From Pseudomonas promysalinigenes (GTDB lineage Bacteria > Pseudomonadota > Gammaproteobacteria > Pseudomonadales > Pseudomonadaceae), in assembly GCF_014269025.2 (NCBI RefSeq), contig NZ_CP077094.1, positions 4,303,501 to 4,367,500 on the forward strand: a stretch of DNA of 64,000 nucleotides, written 5' to 3'. Positions 9,901 through 18,480 of this stretch are shown in pieces. Each line of letters begins with the position of its first letter. The stretch's first letter is position 1. The position numbers and the translations under genes were made by a program. The notes beneath the pieces were generated by a model. The model had not been told where the DNA came from. It made no database searches and was given only the letters and a program-made list of their open reading frames with translations.

Positions 9901-10753
9901 CCACGCCAAAGAGCGCGGCAAGAACAACTTCCAGTTCTATCAGACCGAAATGAACGCCAGCGCCCTGGAGCGCCTGGAGCTGGAAAGCGACCTGCGCCAC
10001 GCCTTGGAACAGAACGAGTTCATCCTCTATTACCAGCCGCAGTTCAGCGGTGACGGCAAGCGCCTTACCGGTGCCGAGGCGCTGCTGCGCTGGCGCCACC
10101 CGACTCGAGGGCTGGTACCGCCTGGGGATTTCATCCCGGTCATCGAAGAGTTGGGGCTGGTGGTGGATGTTGGCGACTGGGTGCTGCGCGAGGCCAGCCG
10201 CCAGCTCAAGCACTGGCACAAGAACAAGGTACGTGTGCCGAAGGTGTCGGTGAACATCTCGGCGCGGCAATTCTCCGATGGCCAACTGGGCACGCGTATC
10301 GCAACCATTCTCGAGGAAACCAACCTGCCACCGGCGTGCCTGGAGCTGGAGCTGACCGAAAGCATCCTGATGCGTGAGGTCGATGAAGCAATGCAGATTC
10401 TGGCCAGCCTGAAGAACCTGGGCCTGAGCATCGCGGTCGACGACTTCGGCACCGGTTACTCGTCGCTGAACTACCTCAAGCAGTTCCCAATCGACGTGCT
10501 GAAAATTGACCGCACGTTCGTCGACGGCCTGCCCGAAGGCGAGCAGGACGCGCAGATCGCTCGGGCTATCATCGCCATGGCCCACAGCCTGAACCTGGCG
10601 GTGATCGCCGAAGGTGTCGAGACCCATGAACAACTGGAGTTCCTGCGCGAGCATGGCTGCGACGAAGTCCAGGGCTACCTGTTCGGGCGGCCGATGCCGG
10701 CCCATCAGTTCGAGGCGCAGTTCTCCAACGAAACGCTGTTCATGTTTCAGTGA
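6923..10753 (+). CDS. morA: MorA-like membrane PAS/GGDEF/EAL motility regulator
   Basis: 1276 residues from TTG 6923 (AGGA site 7 bases upstream); longer in-frame starts exist but lack a site. Order: TM1 ~26-46, periplasmic sensor, TM2 ~249-274, then about four PAS domains (starts near 'YHEIFEGTGVAL', 'SDVVRTVPDQLY', 'RMLAESISDVIF', 'VFEHSTSAILIT'). These are followed by GGDEF (motif intact at 920-924) and EAL (intact 'AEALLRWRHP' at ~1052, with 'DDFGTGYSSL'). It predicts a cyclic-di-GMP-turning-over inner-membrane protein. MorA was described in Pseudomonas as a regulator of flagellar development and biofilm, and it sits next to glyA in P. aeruginosa and P. putida as here. The I-site position holds DEDD, not RxxD, so product inhibition may be lost. 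Confidence 0.9.
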   Translation: MTNLKPSTLLRPAPSAPVASLRGSVKGALALLALILLGLLLWQLLAQFRHTQDDQRLQHLNASAELADHLGLNMALKAQQALTVLQPYVKAPAADAMPSLLATLRERLSDLQDLAWLDEAGQVRSDSLEGSPDRQFIDELLGLSQGRNFFYTNAADNRTLYLLLRQTTEQGRGYWLLRLSPNYYQVLTTHLDSPGHPLWLLENSRTGEVLERHAPVQTSDEPLQSVMLAFIDNSTWQLRGLFDAGQARKNLLPALIGKCLLALLCALLPVLALISMRRRQRALHEDRRRYHEIFEGTGVALCVLDLSSLPGQLDRYHLRNLAGLKQSLALDPGLRRALLQELKITEINQVARHLLNVQCHEGAWQRLIDGSGDGRESVGMQLIDALIEQRPTLELEVRLSAPLGGELHLWLMARLPQERRDYQAVILSISDITSRKQVELSLLERESFWSDVVRTVPDQLYVQDVLSQRMIFSNRHLGQTLGYDRTQLAQMGDRFWELLLHPEDAEHYRALRQQQRDLAPSQSLHTQLRFRHHDGGWRCYEIREQVLTRDEEGLVTRIIGIGKDVTVQIEASQSLRDSEQRYRMLAESISDVIFSTDSRLQLNYLSPSVQAVLGYQAEWIFANGWQSIIANPAQLTGIYSLMERVSKALGDSELLERLRSQLPTQLFLFDCMRADGRKIPIELRLVLVWDDQQRFQGVLGVGRDISQQRRAEKDLRMAATVFEHSTSAILITDPAGYIVQANEAFSRVSGYAVSDVLDQLPAMLVVEDQQESHLRYVLKQLHQRGSWEGEVWLKRRDGDRYPAWVGITAVLDDEGDLASYVCFFTDISERKASEQRIHRLAYYDALTHLPNRTLFQDRLHTALQQAERQKSWVVLMFLDLDRFKPINDSLGHAAGDRMLKDMALRLLACVDEDDTVARMGGDEFTLLLQPRATRDMALNRAIHVAENILGGLVRPFVLEGREFFVTASIGIALSPQDGNELSQLMKNADTAMYHAKERGKNNFQFYQTEMNASALERLELESDLRHALEQNEFILYYQPQFSGDGKRLTGAEALLRWRHPTRGLVPPGDFIPVIEELGLVVDVGDWVLREASRQLKHWHKNKVRVPKVSVNISARQFSDGQLGTRIATILEETNLPPACLELELTESILMREVDEAMQILASLKNLGLSIAVDDFGTGYSSLNYLKQFPIDVLKIDRTFVDGLPEGEQDAQIARAIIAMAHSLNLAVIAEGVETHEQLEFLREHGCDEVQGYLFGRPMPAHQFEAQFSNETLFMFQ

Positions 10754-11052
10754 ACAGTACAGTGCAGTGGGAGTAAATGTCCTGGCTGCGCAGGCCCCGC
10801 GAACATCGACGCAGCCGCTGCGATCCACCGCGCCGCAGGCTTCGCGCAAACCCCGCACAAAGCCCGCGTCATGGCTAAATCCTGGGCAAAAAAACGGACT
10901 CAAAAGTCAACTCCCGTGACCAGCCAGCCCAGACACGGCGCGGGATGCAACATGAAGCCCATTGGTCCGCGACTTGATGCCACTTCATATGCCAGGCGCG
11001 GATCAATCGGTTAGAATGCCCCCCCAAATTACCCCGATCCTTGAGGACCGCC
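10754..11052. other. morA-glyA intergenic region
   Basis: About 300 bases with no convincing gene. It should hold the glyA promoter; a G-free run of C residues (11020-11026) precedes the glyA ribosome site. A riboswitch was considered because glyA orthologues can be regulated by glycine or SAM, but no recognisable fold could be argued from the sequence. Confidence 0.4.
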
Positions 11053-12306
<1,254 letters not shown>

Positions 12307-12329
12307 TTGGCGAACGCCTGATGTGAGGA

Positions 12330-12356
12330 AGCCCGGCCATGTGCCGGGCTTTTTCG
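12330..12356 (+). terminator. rho-independent terminator of glyA
   Basis: AGCCCGGC pairs with GCCGGGCT around a 5-base loop (12330-12350), followed by TTTTC on the plus strand. Confidence 0.9.
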
Positions 12357-12450
12357 TTTCATCTTGCCGTGCGGTACAGGTTCCAGGTGGGGCCGCCGTC
12401 GCATGGGGACTACCTTGGGGCCTCGATCAGCTGCCCTAGCGGAGGGCCTC

Positions 12451-13044
12451 ATGCCTACTGATGTAGAACGCTCATTCACTGCCAACCTGCAGGTGGACGG
12501 TTACCCGGTCAACGTGCTGGGCAACATGACCACAGGGCCAGTAGTGCTCGCCAGCCCACATAAGCTTCCAGCCTACGGGGTGAATGGCACCCATACCCTG
12601 GGCATGCTCGATGCACTGGACAAAGACTGGAGCCATGAGCAGGAGCTCGGGCTGATCAGCTTCGACAAAGCCCCCCAGCCGCCGACGCTGTTGCTGTACT
12701 TTCGCTACAGCCAAGCGGGCTACCGTATTTATCTGCGAAGCGGGCCGCACTTCGGCAAAGGAGTATTCACCACTGCCGATGGTCTGGTGAACGTGCAACC
12801 GACCAAGCCTACCTACCCCACCCAGTGGCAACTCATAGACGCGCAACGCGATGCACCGTTCGACGTTTACCAGGTCAGTGAAAACCAGTGCGATATTCGC
12901 GCGACCAACCCAGATGGGCACCCACTGGAGGTACATGGGTTGTTTCCAGTGGGTGGATTTCTGGCCTGCTACCCCGCAGCCCACTCCAGCACCCTAAACC
13001 TGATCATTCTCGAACGCGGCGTGGACTGGCTCAATCCAGGCTGA
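12451..13044 (+). CDS. orphan hypothetical protein
   Basis: 197 residues from ATG 12451, which has GGAGGG six bases upstream. There is no signal peptide, membrane segment or recognised domain. The sequence is aromatic- and beta-rich ('LLLYFRYSQAGYRIYLRSG', 'LNLIILERGVDWLNPG') with repeated Gly/Asn turns. That looks like a compact beta-barrel or jelly-roll fold such as a small lectin-like or insecticidal-type domain, but this is speculation. It is flanked by the glyA terminator upstream and the transporter gene 107 bases downstream. Confidence 0.7.
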   Translation: MPTDVERSFTANLQVDGYPVNVLGNMTTGPVVLASPHKLPAYGVNGTHTLGMLDALDKDWSHEQELGLISFDKAPQPPTLLLYFRYSQAGYRIYLRSGPHFGKGVFTTADGLVNVQPTKPTYPTQWQLIDAQRDAPFDVYQVSENQCDIRATNPDGHPLEVHGLFPVGGFLACYPAAHSSTLNLIILERGVDWLNPG

Positions 13045-13151
13045 CCTCAAAGCGCTGGCGGCGCGAGCTGGGCCATGTAATCACTGCCCACTCGACGCCG
13101 GCGCGTATTACCCTGTGCACCGATGACCATTTCCAAGCACAGGCCACCCAT

Positions 13152-14105
13152 TTGACCAGAGAGCAACTCGAAAGCCAGCAGATCCCCCTCTATTTTGCCG
13201 CCGTAGTGGCCGCCGTGGTTTTCGGCCTACTGGCGACTGATGCTGCTCAGCATCTTCACCTGCTGGTCACCCCCGCCATCGCCGTCCTGATGTATGCGAT
13301 GTTTCTGCAGATCCCCTTCCTCGACGTGCGGCAGAGTCTGAGCAACCGCCGCTTCATGGCCGCGCTGCTGGTCGCCAATTTCATCCTCATGCCGCTGCTG
13401 GTGTGGGCACTGACCCGCGGCCTGGACGAACACCCGGCGATCCTGATCGGCGCCCTGATGGTGTTGCTTACACCCTGTATCGACTACGTAGTGGTGTTTA
13501 CTCACATTGGCAAAGGCGATGCGCGCCTGACCCTGGCCGCAACGCCAGTACTGTTACTGGCGCAGCTGGTGCTGCTGCCGCTGTACCTCACCCTTCTGCT
13601 GGGCGACAGCAGCGCGGTGGTGGTCAGCATCACCCCCTTCGTGGAGGCGTTCGTGCTGCTGATCGTGTTGCCGATGGCGCTGGCCATTCTTACGAACGTT
13701 AGTGCCCGCCGCCACCGTATGGTAGCGGCATGGAACGAGGCCTGGGCGTGGATGCCAGTGCCGGCCATGGCGTTGGTGCTAGTGGCTGTGGTCGCTTCGC
13801 AGATTGCCCTGGTGTTGCGGGATTTTGACCAGTTGCTGCCGGTGATCCCGGTATACATCAGTTTTATGCTGCTGGCGCCACTGCTGGGCTTGGCCTCAGC
13901 GCGCCTGCTGCGCCTGCCGGTAGCCCAGGCACGCTCGGTCACCTTCAGCGCCGCGACACGCAACTCGCTGGTGGTGCTGCCATTGGCCCTGGCGTTGCCG
14001 GAGGGCCTGGGCGGCCTGGCGGCCGCAGCTGTGATTACTCAGACATTGATAGAGCTTGTCAGTGAGCTGATTTATGTTCGAATCATCCCAAGGCTGGTGC
14101 GGTAG
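13152..14105 (+). CDS. bile acid:sodium symporter/ACR3-superfamily transporter
   Basis: 317 residues from TTG 13152 (AGG 9 bases upstream); no ATG fits the family N-terminus. About ten hydrophobic segments start near residue 14 ('IPLYFAAVVAAVVFGLL'). The core 'LMVLLTPCIDYVVVFTHIGKGDARL' resembles the ACR3/BASS conserved TM region, including the Cys in TM4 that ACR3 pumps need for arsenite transport. Annotations in this branch vary between bile-acid symporter and arsenic-resistance protein. It is four genes and 4 kb away from the ars operon, and not co-operonic with it. Substrate is not decidable from sequence. Confidence 0.8.
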   Translation: MTREQLESQQIPLYFAAVVAAVVFGLLATDAAQHLHLLVTPAIAVLMYAMFLQIPFLDVRQSLSNRRFMAALLVANFILMPLLVWALTRGLDEHPAILIGALMVLLTPCIDYVVVFTHIGKGDARLTLAATPVLLLAQLVLLPLYLTLLLGDSSAVVVSITPFVEAFVLLIVLPMALAILTNVSARRHRMVAAWNEAWAWMPVPAMALVLVAVVASQIALVLRDFDQLLPVIPVYISFMLLAPLLGLASARLLRLPVAQARSVTFSAATRNSLVVLPLALALPEGLGGLAAAAVITQTLIELVSELIYVRIIPRLVR

Positions 14106-14106
14106 G

Positions 14107-14904
14107 TCACTTGCCTGCAACCAGCACGTAGCACATGGGTATGCGCAACGCGTTTTGCTCATAAATCGCGTAGATGTCTTCCCGATTGGAATGCGGGTAC
14201 TCGTTGAAAGCACGCAGCTGCAGCCCTGCGCCGATGACACCGGCCAGCACATCGCCCACTCGGTGGATATGCCAGTAGGACTGCAGATCATTCTGCTCGC
14301 CGGTGCCTTCATAGACGATTGCACCGGTTTCAACCACCGGGTCGGTTTGGAAGTAACAACTGCTGATACGCCAAGGGTCGCTGGCTTGAGGGTCGAGCAT
14401 TTCCAGAAACGGGTGCGTTTCATAGATTACCAACGTGCCGCCTGGTTTCAGCACCCTGGCAACATGATGGAAAAAGGCGCCGAGGTCCGGCATCCAGTTC
14501 AATACGCCAATGGTGATCAGGGCAACATCGAAGCGCTCGTCAAGATTGGCCGCCAGCCCGTGGATATCGGCCTCGACGAACTCAGGTGAATACGGGGATT
14601 GTTCGGCCAACAGCCGCGCTTGCTCGAGAAACGCCGAGGACTGGTCCACACCTACCACCTCCGATGCCCCCAGCGCAAAGAGCGACAGCGCTTCGCGGCC
14701 GTTGTTGCAGCCCAACTGGATGACCGCCTTTGCAGCGATGCCCACCTGCTGCAATTGCTCGGTCAAGGTCGAGTCCAGGCACGAGAAGCTTTTGTTCTGC
14801 ACGGCGTCGACTAGCCGAAGCCATTCGGCGCTGCGCCTGTGCTGATCGGCCGACGCATTCCAGGCGTCACGGTTTCGGGCAATGATCTGCGTGTGCGAAA
14901 GCAT
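14107..14904 (-). CDS. class I SAM-dependent methyltransferase
   Basis: 265 residues from ATG 14904 (TGAGG six bases upstream); a Met four codons earlier is possible. Motif I of the Rossmann methyltransferase fold is 'VIQLGCNNGREALSL'. It is followed by the acidic motif II 'VVGVDQSSAFLEQA', 'VEADIHGL' and the post-motif 'VLKPGGTLVIYETHP'. The typical substrate cannot be named. It converges with the transporter gene at its 3' end, the two stop codons nearly touching. No partner gene is adjacent on its strand apart from the separately oriented cupin gene. Confidence 0.88.
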   Translation of the reverse strand: MLSHTQIIARNRDAWNASADQHRRSAEWLRLVDAVQNKSFSCLDSTLTEQLQQVGIAAKAVIQLGCNNGREALSLFALGASEVVGVDQSSAFLEQARLLAEQSPYSPEFVEADIHGLAANLDERFDVALITIGVLNWMPDLGAFFHHVARVLKPGGTLVIYETHPFLEMLDPQASDPWRISSCYFQTDPVVETGAIVYEGTGEQNDLQSYWHIHRVGDVLAGVIGAGLQLRAFNEYPHSNREDIYAIYEQNALRIPMCYVLVAGK

Positions 14905-14941
14905 CTTGAACCTCATGTTCGATCGTCGAGGTGCTTACCTT

Positions 14942-14975
14942 AGCAGCGCCGCCAGCCTAAAGCTGGCGGCTGCTT
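14942..14975. terminator. imperfect hairpin after cupin gene
   Basis: AGCAGC-gc-CGCCAGC pairs with GCTGGCGGCTGCT (one bulge) in the gap between the methyltransferase start and the cupin stop. No T-run follows on the minus strand, so this is a weak terminator candidate for the cupin transcript. Confidence 0.4.
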
Positions 14976-15006
14976 GAGTTTGCTAGTCTGGCCAGGTTTT
15001 GGTTTT

Positions 15007-15420
15007 TTACTTTTCGCTCGGCGTGACCAAGACCTTCTCATCGCTGTCGAGCACGAACACAGCCATGAGCTTGGCGGGTTTGCTGTCGCTGGCATTAGCG
15101 CTGACCCCATGGAATGCGCCTGGCGCCTCGTACCAGTTTTCGCCGGGTTTGTAGACTTTGGCCGGCTCGCCGTTGACGCTGCTGCGCACTTTACCTTCGA
15201 GCACGGTGGCATAGATAAAGGCCGACTGTGGGTGGCGATGCGCGGGTGATGCCGCGCCCGGGGCATAGTCGACTATCACCCCACGCATGCTTTTGCCAGG
15301 CACGTTTGGCAGGGGGTGATCAAAAACCACGGTAACCTTGCTGACTGGGCGCTCAGCCGCCAGCGCTGGAGTGATTGTCAGGGCGGCAAATGCGAAGGCC
15401 AAGAGGTGACGATTGAACAT
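15007..15420 (-). CDS. exported cupin-domain protein
   Basis: 137 residues. It has a clear signal peptide: 'MFNRHLLAFAFAALTITPALA' region with cleavage after ALA-AE. The mature part holds the cupin pattern 'PGAASPAHRHPQSAFIYATVLEGKV' with two His of the metal site, then 'YKPGENWYEAPGAFHGVSAN' with the third His. It is thus probably a periplasmic metal-binding cupin, reaction unknown. The start at 15420 has AAGGAA seven bases upstream. It follows the NmrA-like gene by 37 bases on the same strand, so the two are probably an operon. Confidence 0.85.
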   Translation of the reverse strand: MFNRHLLAFAFAALTITPALAAERPVSKVTVVFDHPLPNVPGKSMRGVIVDYAPGAASPAHRHPQSAFIYATVLEGKVRSSVNGEPAKVYKPGENWYEAPGAFHGVSANASDSKPAKLMAVFVLDSDEKVLVTPSEK

Positions 15421-15457
15421 AGTAGTGTTCCTTGAATGGGGGATGCGTGAGCCGGGT

Positions 15458-16201
15458 TCAGTTTCCAGCCAGCCAATCTTCGAAATGCACAAGGCCAAGG
15501 CGCGCTCCCGCACCGGGGGTGAGTGATTTATCGTCAAGCTCGGCGCCGAAGTAGCGTGCATGCACATCCGCGACCACCTTGCGTGAATCACCCCGCACCT
15601 GCAGCAAGCGCCGCGCCATTTCATCCAACGGTATTGCCTGGGGCCCTGCAACCTCGAGGGTGCCGTTGGCCGGTTGCGCCAGCACCACATCGGTAAGCGC
15701 GGCAACGACATCGTCCGATGCGACCGGCTGGAACAACGCCGGGGACAAGTGCACCTCTTGCCCAACAGCGCCGGCCTCGGCAATGCCCTGAACAAATTCG
15801 AAGAACTGGGTGGCGCGCACCACGGTATAGGGCACACCAGACTGCTTGATCAGCTCCTCCTGGGCGACCTTGGCCCGGAAATAGCCATTCTCGGGAAGCC
15901 GCTCACTGCCCACTATTGACAGCACGACATGGTGTTTCACCCCTGCCGCTTTCTCTGCCGCCAGCAAGTTGCCAGTGGACGCCTGGAAGAACTGCAACAC
16001 AGCTTGGTCCTCCCAAGACGGCGCATTGCTGACATCCACCACCACAGCCGCGCCGCTCATTGCCTCGGCCAATCCCTCGCGGGTGATGCTGTTCACACCG
16101 GTGCTGGGCGCCGCTGCCAAAGCCTCATGCCCTTGCCCAGCCAGGCTGCTTACCAGCTTCGAGCCAATAAGGCCGGTGCCGCCGATAACCACGATTTTCA
16201 T
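15458..16201 (-). CDS. NmrA/SDR-type NAD(P)-binding protein
   Basis: 247 residues from ATG 16201 with GGAG seven bases upstream. Rossmann motif 'VVIGGTGLIGSKLV' at residues 3-16, then 'VVVDVSN' and 'HVVLSIVGSERL'. There is an atypical-SDR segment 'GYFRAKVAQEELIKQSGVPYTVVRATQFFEF'. No YxxxK catalytic pair is in the classical place, which suits NmrA-like redox sensors or atypical SDRs. It is transcribed divergently from the winged-helix regulator at 16441, which is probably its regulator. The exported cupin follows it. Confidence 0.85.
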   Translation of the reverse strand: MKIVVIGGTGLIGSKLVSSLAGQGHEALAAAPSTGVNSITREGLAEAMSGAAVVVDVSNAPSWEDQAVLQFFQASTGNLLAAEKAAGVKHHVVLSIVGSERLPENGYFRAKVAQEELIKQSGVPYTVVRATQFFEFVQGIAEAGAVGQEVHLSPALFQPVASDDVVAALTDVVLAQPANGTLEVAGPQAIPLDEMARRLLQVRGDSRKVVADVHARYFGAELDDKSLTPGAGARLGLVHFEDWLAGN

Positions 16202-16440
16202 ACACGCTCTCCACACTGGACCGCATGCATTTGCGGCCGTCATGGTTCAAGCGTGCGCCCAATGCTGGGTGGTGTCCTTGTTGACGAAGGGAATTTGCTT
16301 TCAAAAACCGTTGAAAACGCGTCCAAACTGTTCAATGCGAACTGTGCCGTGTGCAGCGGTCAATGTGCTGCCGTATGATCGACCCATGCCCGTGAACAGT
16401 GGCCTCGAACACAAGAACCAGGGCTTGCGAGGGACACATC

Positions 16441-18006
16441 GTGCCATTCGAGTTTGACGACTATGTGCTAGATGAGCAGCGCAGAGAGCTCACCCAGTGC
16501 GGCCAGGCCGTGAACATCGGCCCTCAAGTGTTCGATCTGCTTTTGCAACTGGTCAGCCACCGCGACCGAGTGATGGGCCGCGATGAGCTGCTGACCCGTG
16601 TATGGAGTGGCAAGATCGTCTGCGAATCGACCATCAGCAGCCATATCAACGCCGTGCGCAGGGCCATCGGCGACTCCGGCGAGGATCAGCGGTTGCTCCG
16701 CACCGTGGCACGCAAAGGGTATCGTTTCGTGGGGCAGGTCAGGGAACGGGCCAGCAACCCCCAGCCATCGGCAGCCGAACCGCGCGGGGGCGGCATCGGG
16801 CTCGCATTACCCGACAAACCCTCGATCACCGTGCTGCCCTTTCATAACCTCAGCGGTGACCCGGAGCAGGACTACTTCGCCGATGGTATGGTCGAGGACA
16901 TCATCGCAGCCCTGTCACGCATCCGTTGGCTGTTCGTCATTGCGCGCAATTCCAGCTTTACCTTCAAAGGCCGGAGTGTCGACATCCAGCAGGTGGGCCG
17001 GACACTTGGTGTGCGCTATGTACTTGAAGGCAGTGTGCGCAAAGCAGGCAACCGAGTGCGTATTACCGGCCAGTTGATCGACGCCTCTACGGGCGAACAC
17101 CTTTGGGCAGAGCGTTTCGAGGGCCGTTTGGACGACGTGTTCGAACTCCAGGACCAAGTAGCCGAAAGCGTGGTAGGCGCGATTGCTCCGCAGCTTGAGC
17201 GGGCCGAGATCGATCGGGCCAAGCGCAAAGCCACCGAAAGCTTGTGCGCTTATGACTATTACCTGCGTGGTACCGCCAAGCTACATGACGGCAGCCGTGA
17301 GGCGATTGCCGAAGCATTGCCGCTGTTTTACCAAGCTATCGAGCTTGATCCAGAGTTCGCATCGGCCCATGCCATGGCGGCTTGGTGCTATTTCTGGCGC
17401 AAGCTCAATGGCTGGATGGACGAGCGCGCCAAGGAAATTGCCGAAGGCGCCCGCCTGGCACGCCTGGCCGTGGCACTGGGGCGGGACGATGCCGTGGCGT
17501 TGACCCGCGGCGGCCATGCCCTGGGGCACCTGACAGGCGACCTGGACGGTGGCATCGCCTTGCTCGACCGCGCGCGCCTGCTCAACCCCAATCTGGCGCC
17601 AGCCTGGTATTTGGGCGGCATGCTACGGGTGCTACGGGGCGAAGCGCAGACCGCCATCGCAAATCTCCAGCACGCCGCACGGCTGAGCCCGCTGGACCCG
17701 GAAATGTTTCGCATGCAAGTGGGCATGGCATTGGCACACTTCTTTGCTGGGCAGCTGGAAGAGGCTGTGGAATGGGCAGAAAAGGCACTGATCGATCTGC
17801 CCAGTCTGCTGGCGGCGGTGGCAGTGCTGGCGGCAAGCCATGCATGCGCCGGGCGAATGCCCGCTGCCGAGCAGGCCATGCAACGCTTGCGCGCGCTGGA
17901 CCCAAAGTTTCGGGTATCGACCTTGAGGCAATGGTTGCCGATACATCGTGATGAGGACTTGGCACGGTTCGCCGAAGGCTTGCGGTTGGCAGGATTACCA
18001 GATTGA
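16441..18006 (+). CDS. winged-helix DNA-binding regulator with TolB-like and TPR domains
   Basis: 521 residues from GTG 16441 (GAGGGA six bases upstream). The N-terminus is a Trans_reg_C winged helix (~1-100): 'LDEQRRELTQCGQAVNIGPQVFDLL', 'RDELLTRVW', 'ESTISSHINAVRRAIGD', 'RTVARKGYRFVG'. Next is the 'ITVLPFHNLSGDPEQDYFADGMVEDI' domain (~122-255), typical of adenylate-cyclase-associated/TolB N-terminal modules. The rest is TPR-like (~255-521). There is no membrane segment, unlike CadC. Family members act as DNA-binding sensors with ligand or protein-binding TPRs. It is divergent from the NmrA-like/cupin operon across 239 bases. Confidence 0.88.
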   Translation: MPFEFDDYVLDEQRRELTQCGQAVNIGPQVFDLLLQLVSHRDRVMGRDELLTRVWSGKIVCESTISSHINAVRRAIGDSGEDQRLLRTVARKGYRFVGQVRERASNPQPSAAEPRGGGIGLALPDKPSITVLPFHNLSGDPEQDYFADGMVEDIIAALSRIRWLFVIARNSSFTFKGRSVDIQQVGRTLGVRYVLEGSVRKAGNRVRITGQLIDASTGEHLWAERFEGRLDDVFELQDQVAESVVGAIAPQLERAEIDRAKRKATESLCAYDYYLRGTAKLHDGSREAIAEALPLFYQAIELDPEFASAHAMAAWCYFWRKLNGWMDERAKEIAEGARLARLAVALGRDDAVALTRGGHALGHLTGDLDGGIALLDRARLLNPNLAPAWYLGGMLRVLRGEAQTAIANLQHAARLSPLDPEMFRMQVGMALAHFFAGQLEEAVEWAEKALIDLPSLLAAVAVLAASHACAGRMPAAEQAMQRLRALDPKFRVSTLRQWLPIHRDEDLARFAEGLRLAGLPD

Positions 18007-18074
18007 CGATGGGTAAAGCCCAGATTCGATGACACCGTTAACGTGCCGATCCGCAAGCTAGGCAAAACAACCTT

Positions 18075-18112
18075 TATATGCGTTAATTCGGATATTCGCA
18101 TTAACGCATATA
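18075..18112. promoter_or_regulatory. perfect inverted repeat, ArsR operator
   Basis: Two perfect 13-base arms, TATATGCGTTAAT and ATTAACGCATATA, flank a 12-base spacer that itself holds an ATATTCG half-site. The right arm ends 8 bases before the arsR ATG at 18121. Its position and symmetry fit an autoregulatory ArsR operator overlapping the promoter/leader. Confidence 0.85.
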
Positions 18113-18120
18113 GGGCTTTA

Positions 18121-18471
18121 ATGTCTCTCACTCCTTCCGCTGTATTCAAATGCCTCGGTGATGAAACCCGCGCGCGCATCATGCTGATGCTCCTTGCCGA
18201 AGGAGAGCTGTGCGTATGCGAACTGATCTGGGCCCTGGATGACAAACAACCAAAGGTGTCGCGTCATCTGGCACAACTTCGCGCCTGCGGGCTGCTGGAG
18301 GATCGCCGACAGGGGCAATGGATCTACTACCGATTGCACCCTGAGCTGCCTGAGTGGATCAAAGGCGTACTGGAGTTGACGCTTCAGGCCCATCGGGCCT
18401 GGGTGGACAACGACCAAGGGCGCCTGGCTTCGATGCAAGACCGTCCCATTCGCCAAACCGCCTGCTGCTGA
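18121..18471 (+). CDS. arsR: ArsR-family metalloid-responsive repressor
   Basis: 116 residues. The winged-helix ArsR core is clear: 'LGDETRARIMLMLLAEGELCVCELIWALDDKQPKVSRHLAQLRACGLLEDRRQGQWIYYRL'-like succession (segments at ~12-75). The metal box has Cys31 and Cys33 of the 'ELCVC' motif, but the third E. coli Cys (position 36) is Ile. A terminal Cys-Cys pair (115-116) may complete the site. It should release the operator when As(III)/Sb(III) binds. First gene of arsRBCH. Confidence 0.93.
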   Translation: MSLTPSAVFKCLGDETRARIMLMLLAEGELCVCELIWALDDKQPKVSRHLAQLRACGLLEDRRQGQWIYYRLHPELPEWIKGVLELTLQAHRAWVDNDQGRLASMQDRPIRQTACC

Positions 18472-18480
18472 GGTCCACAG

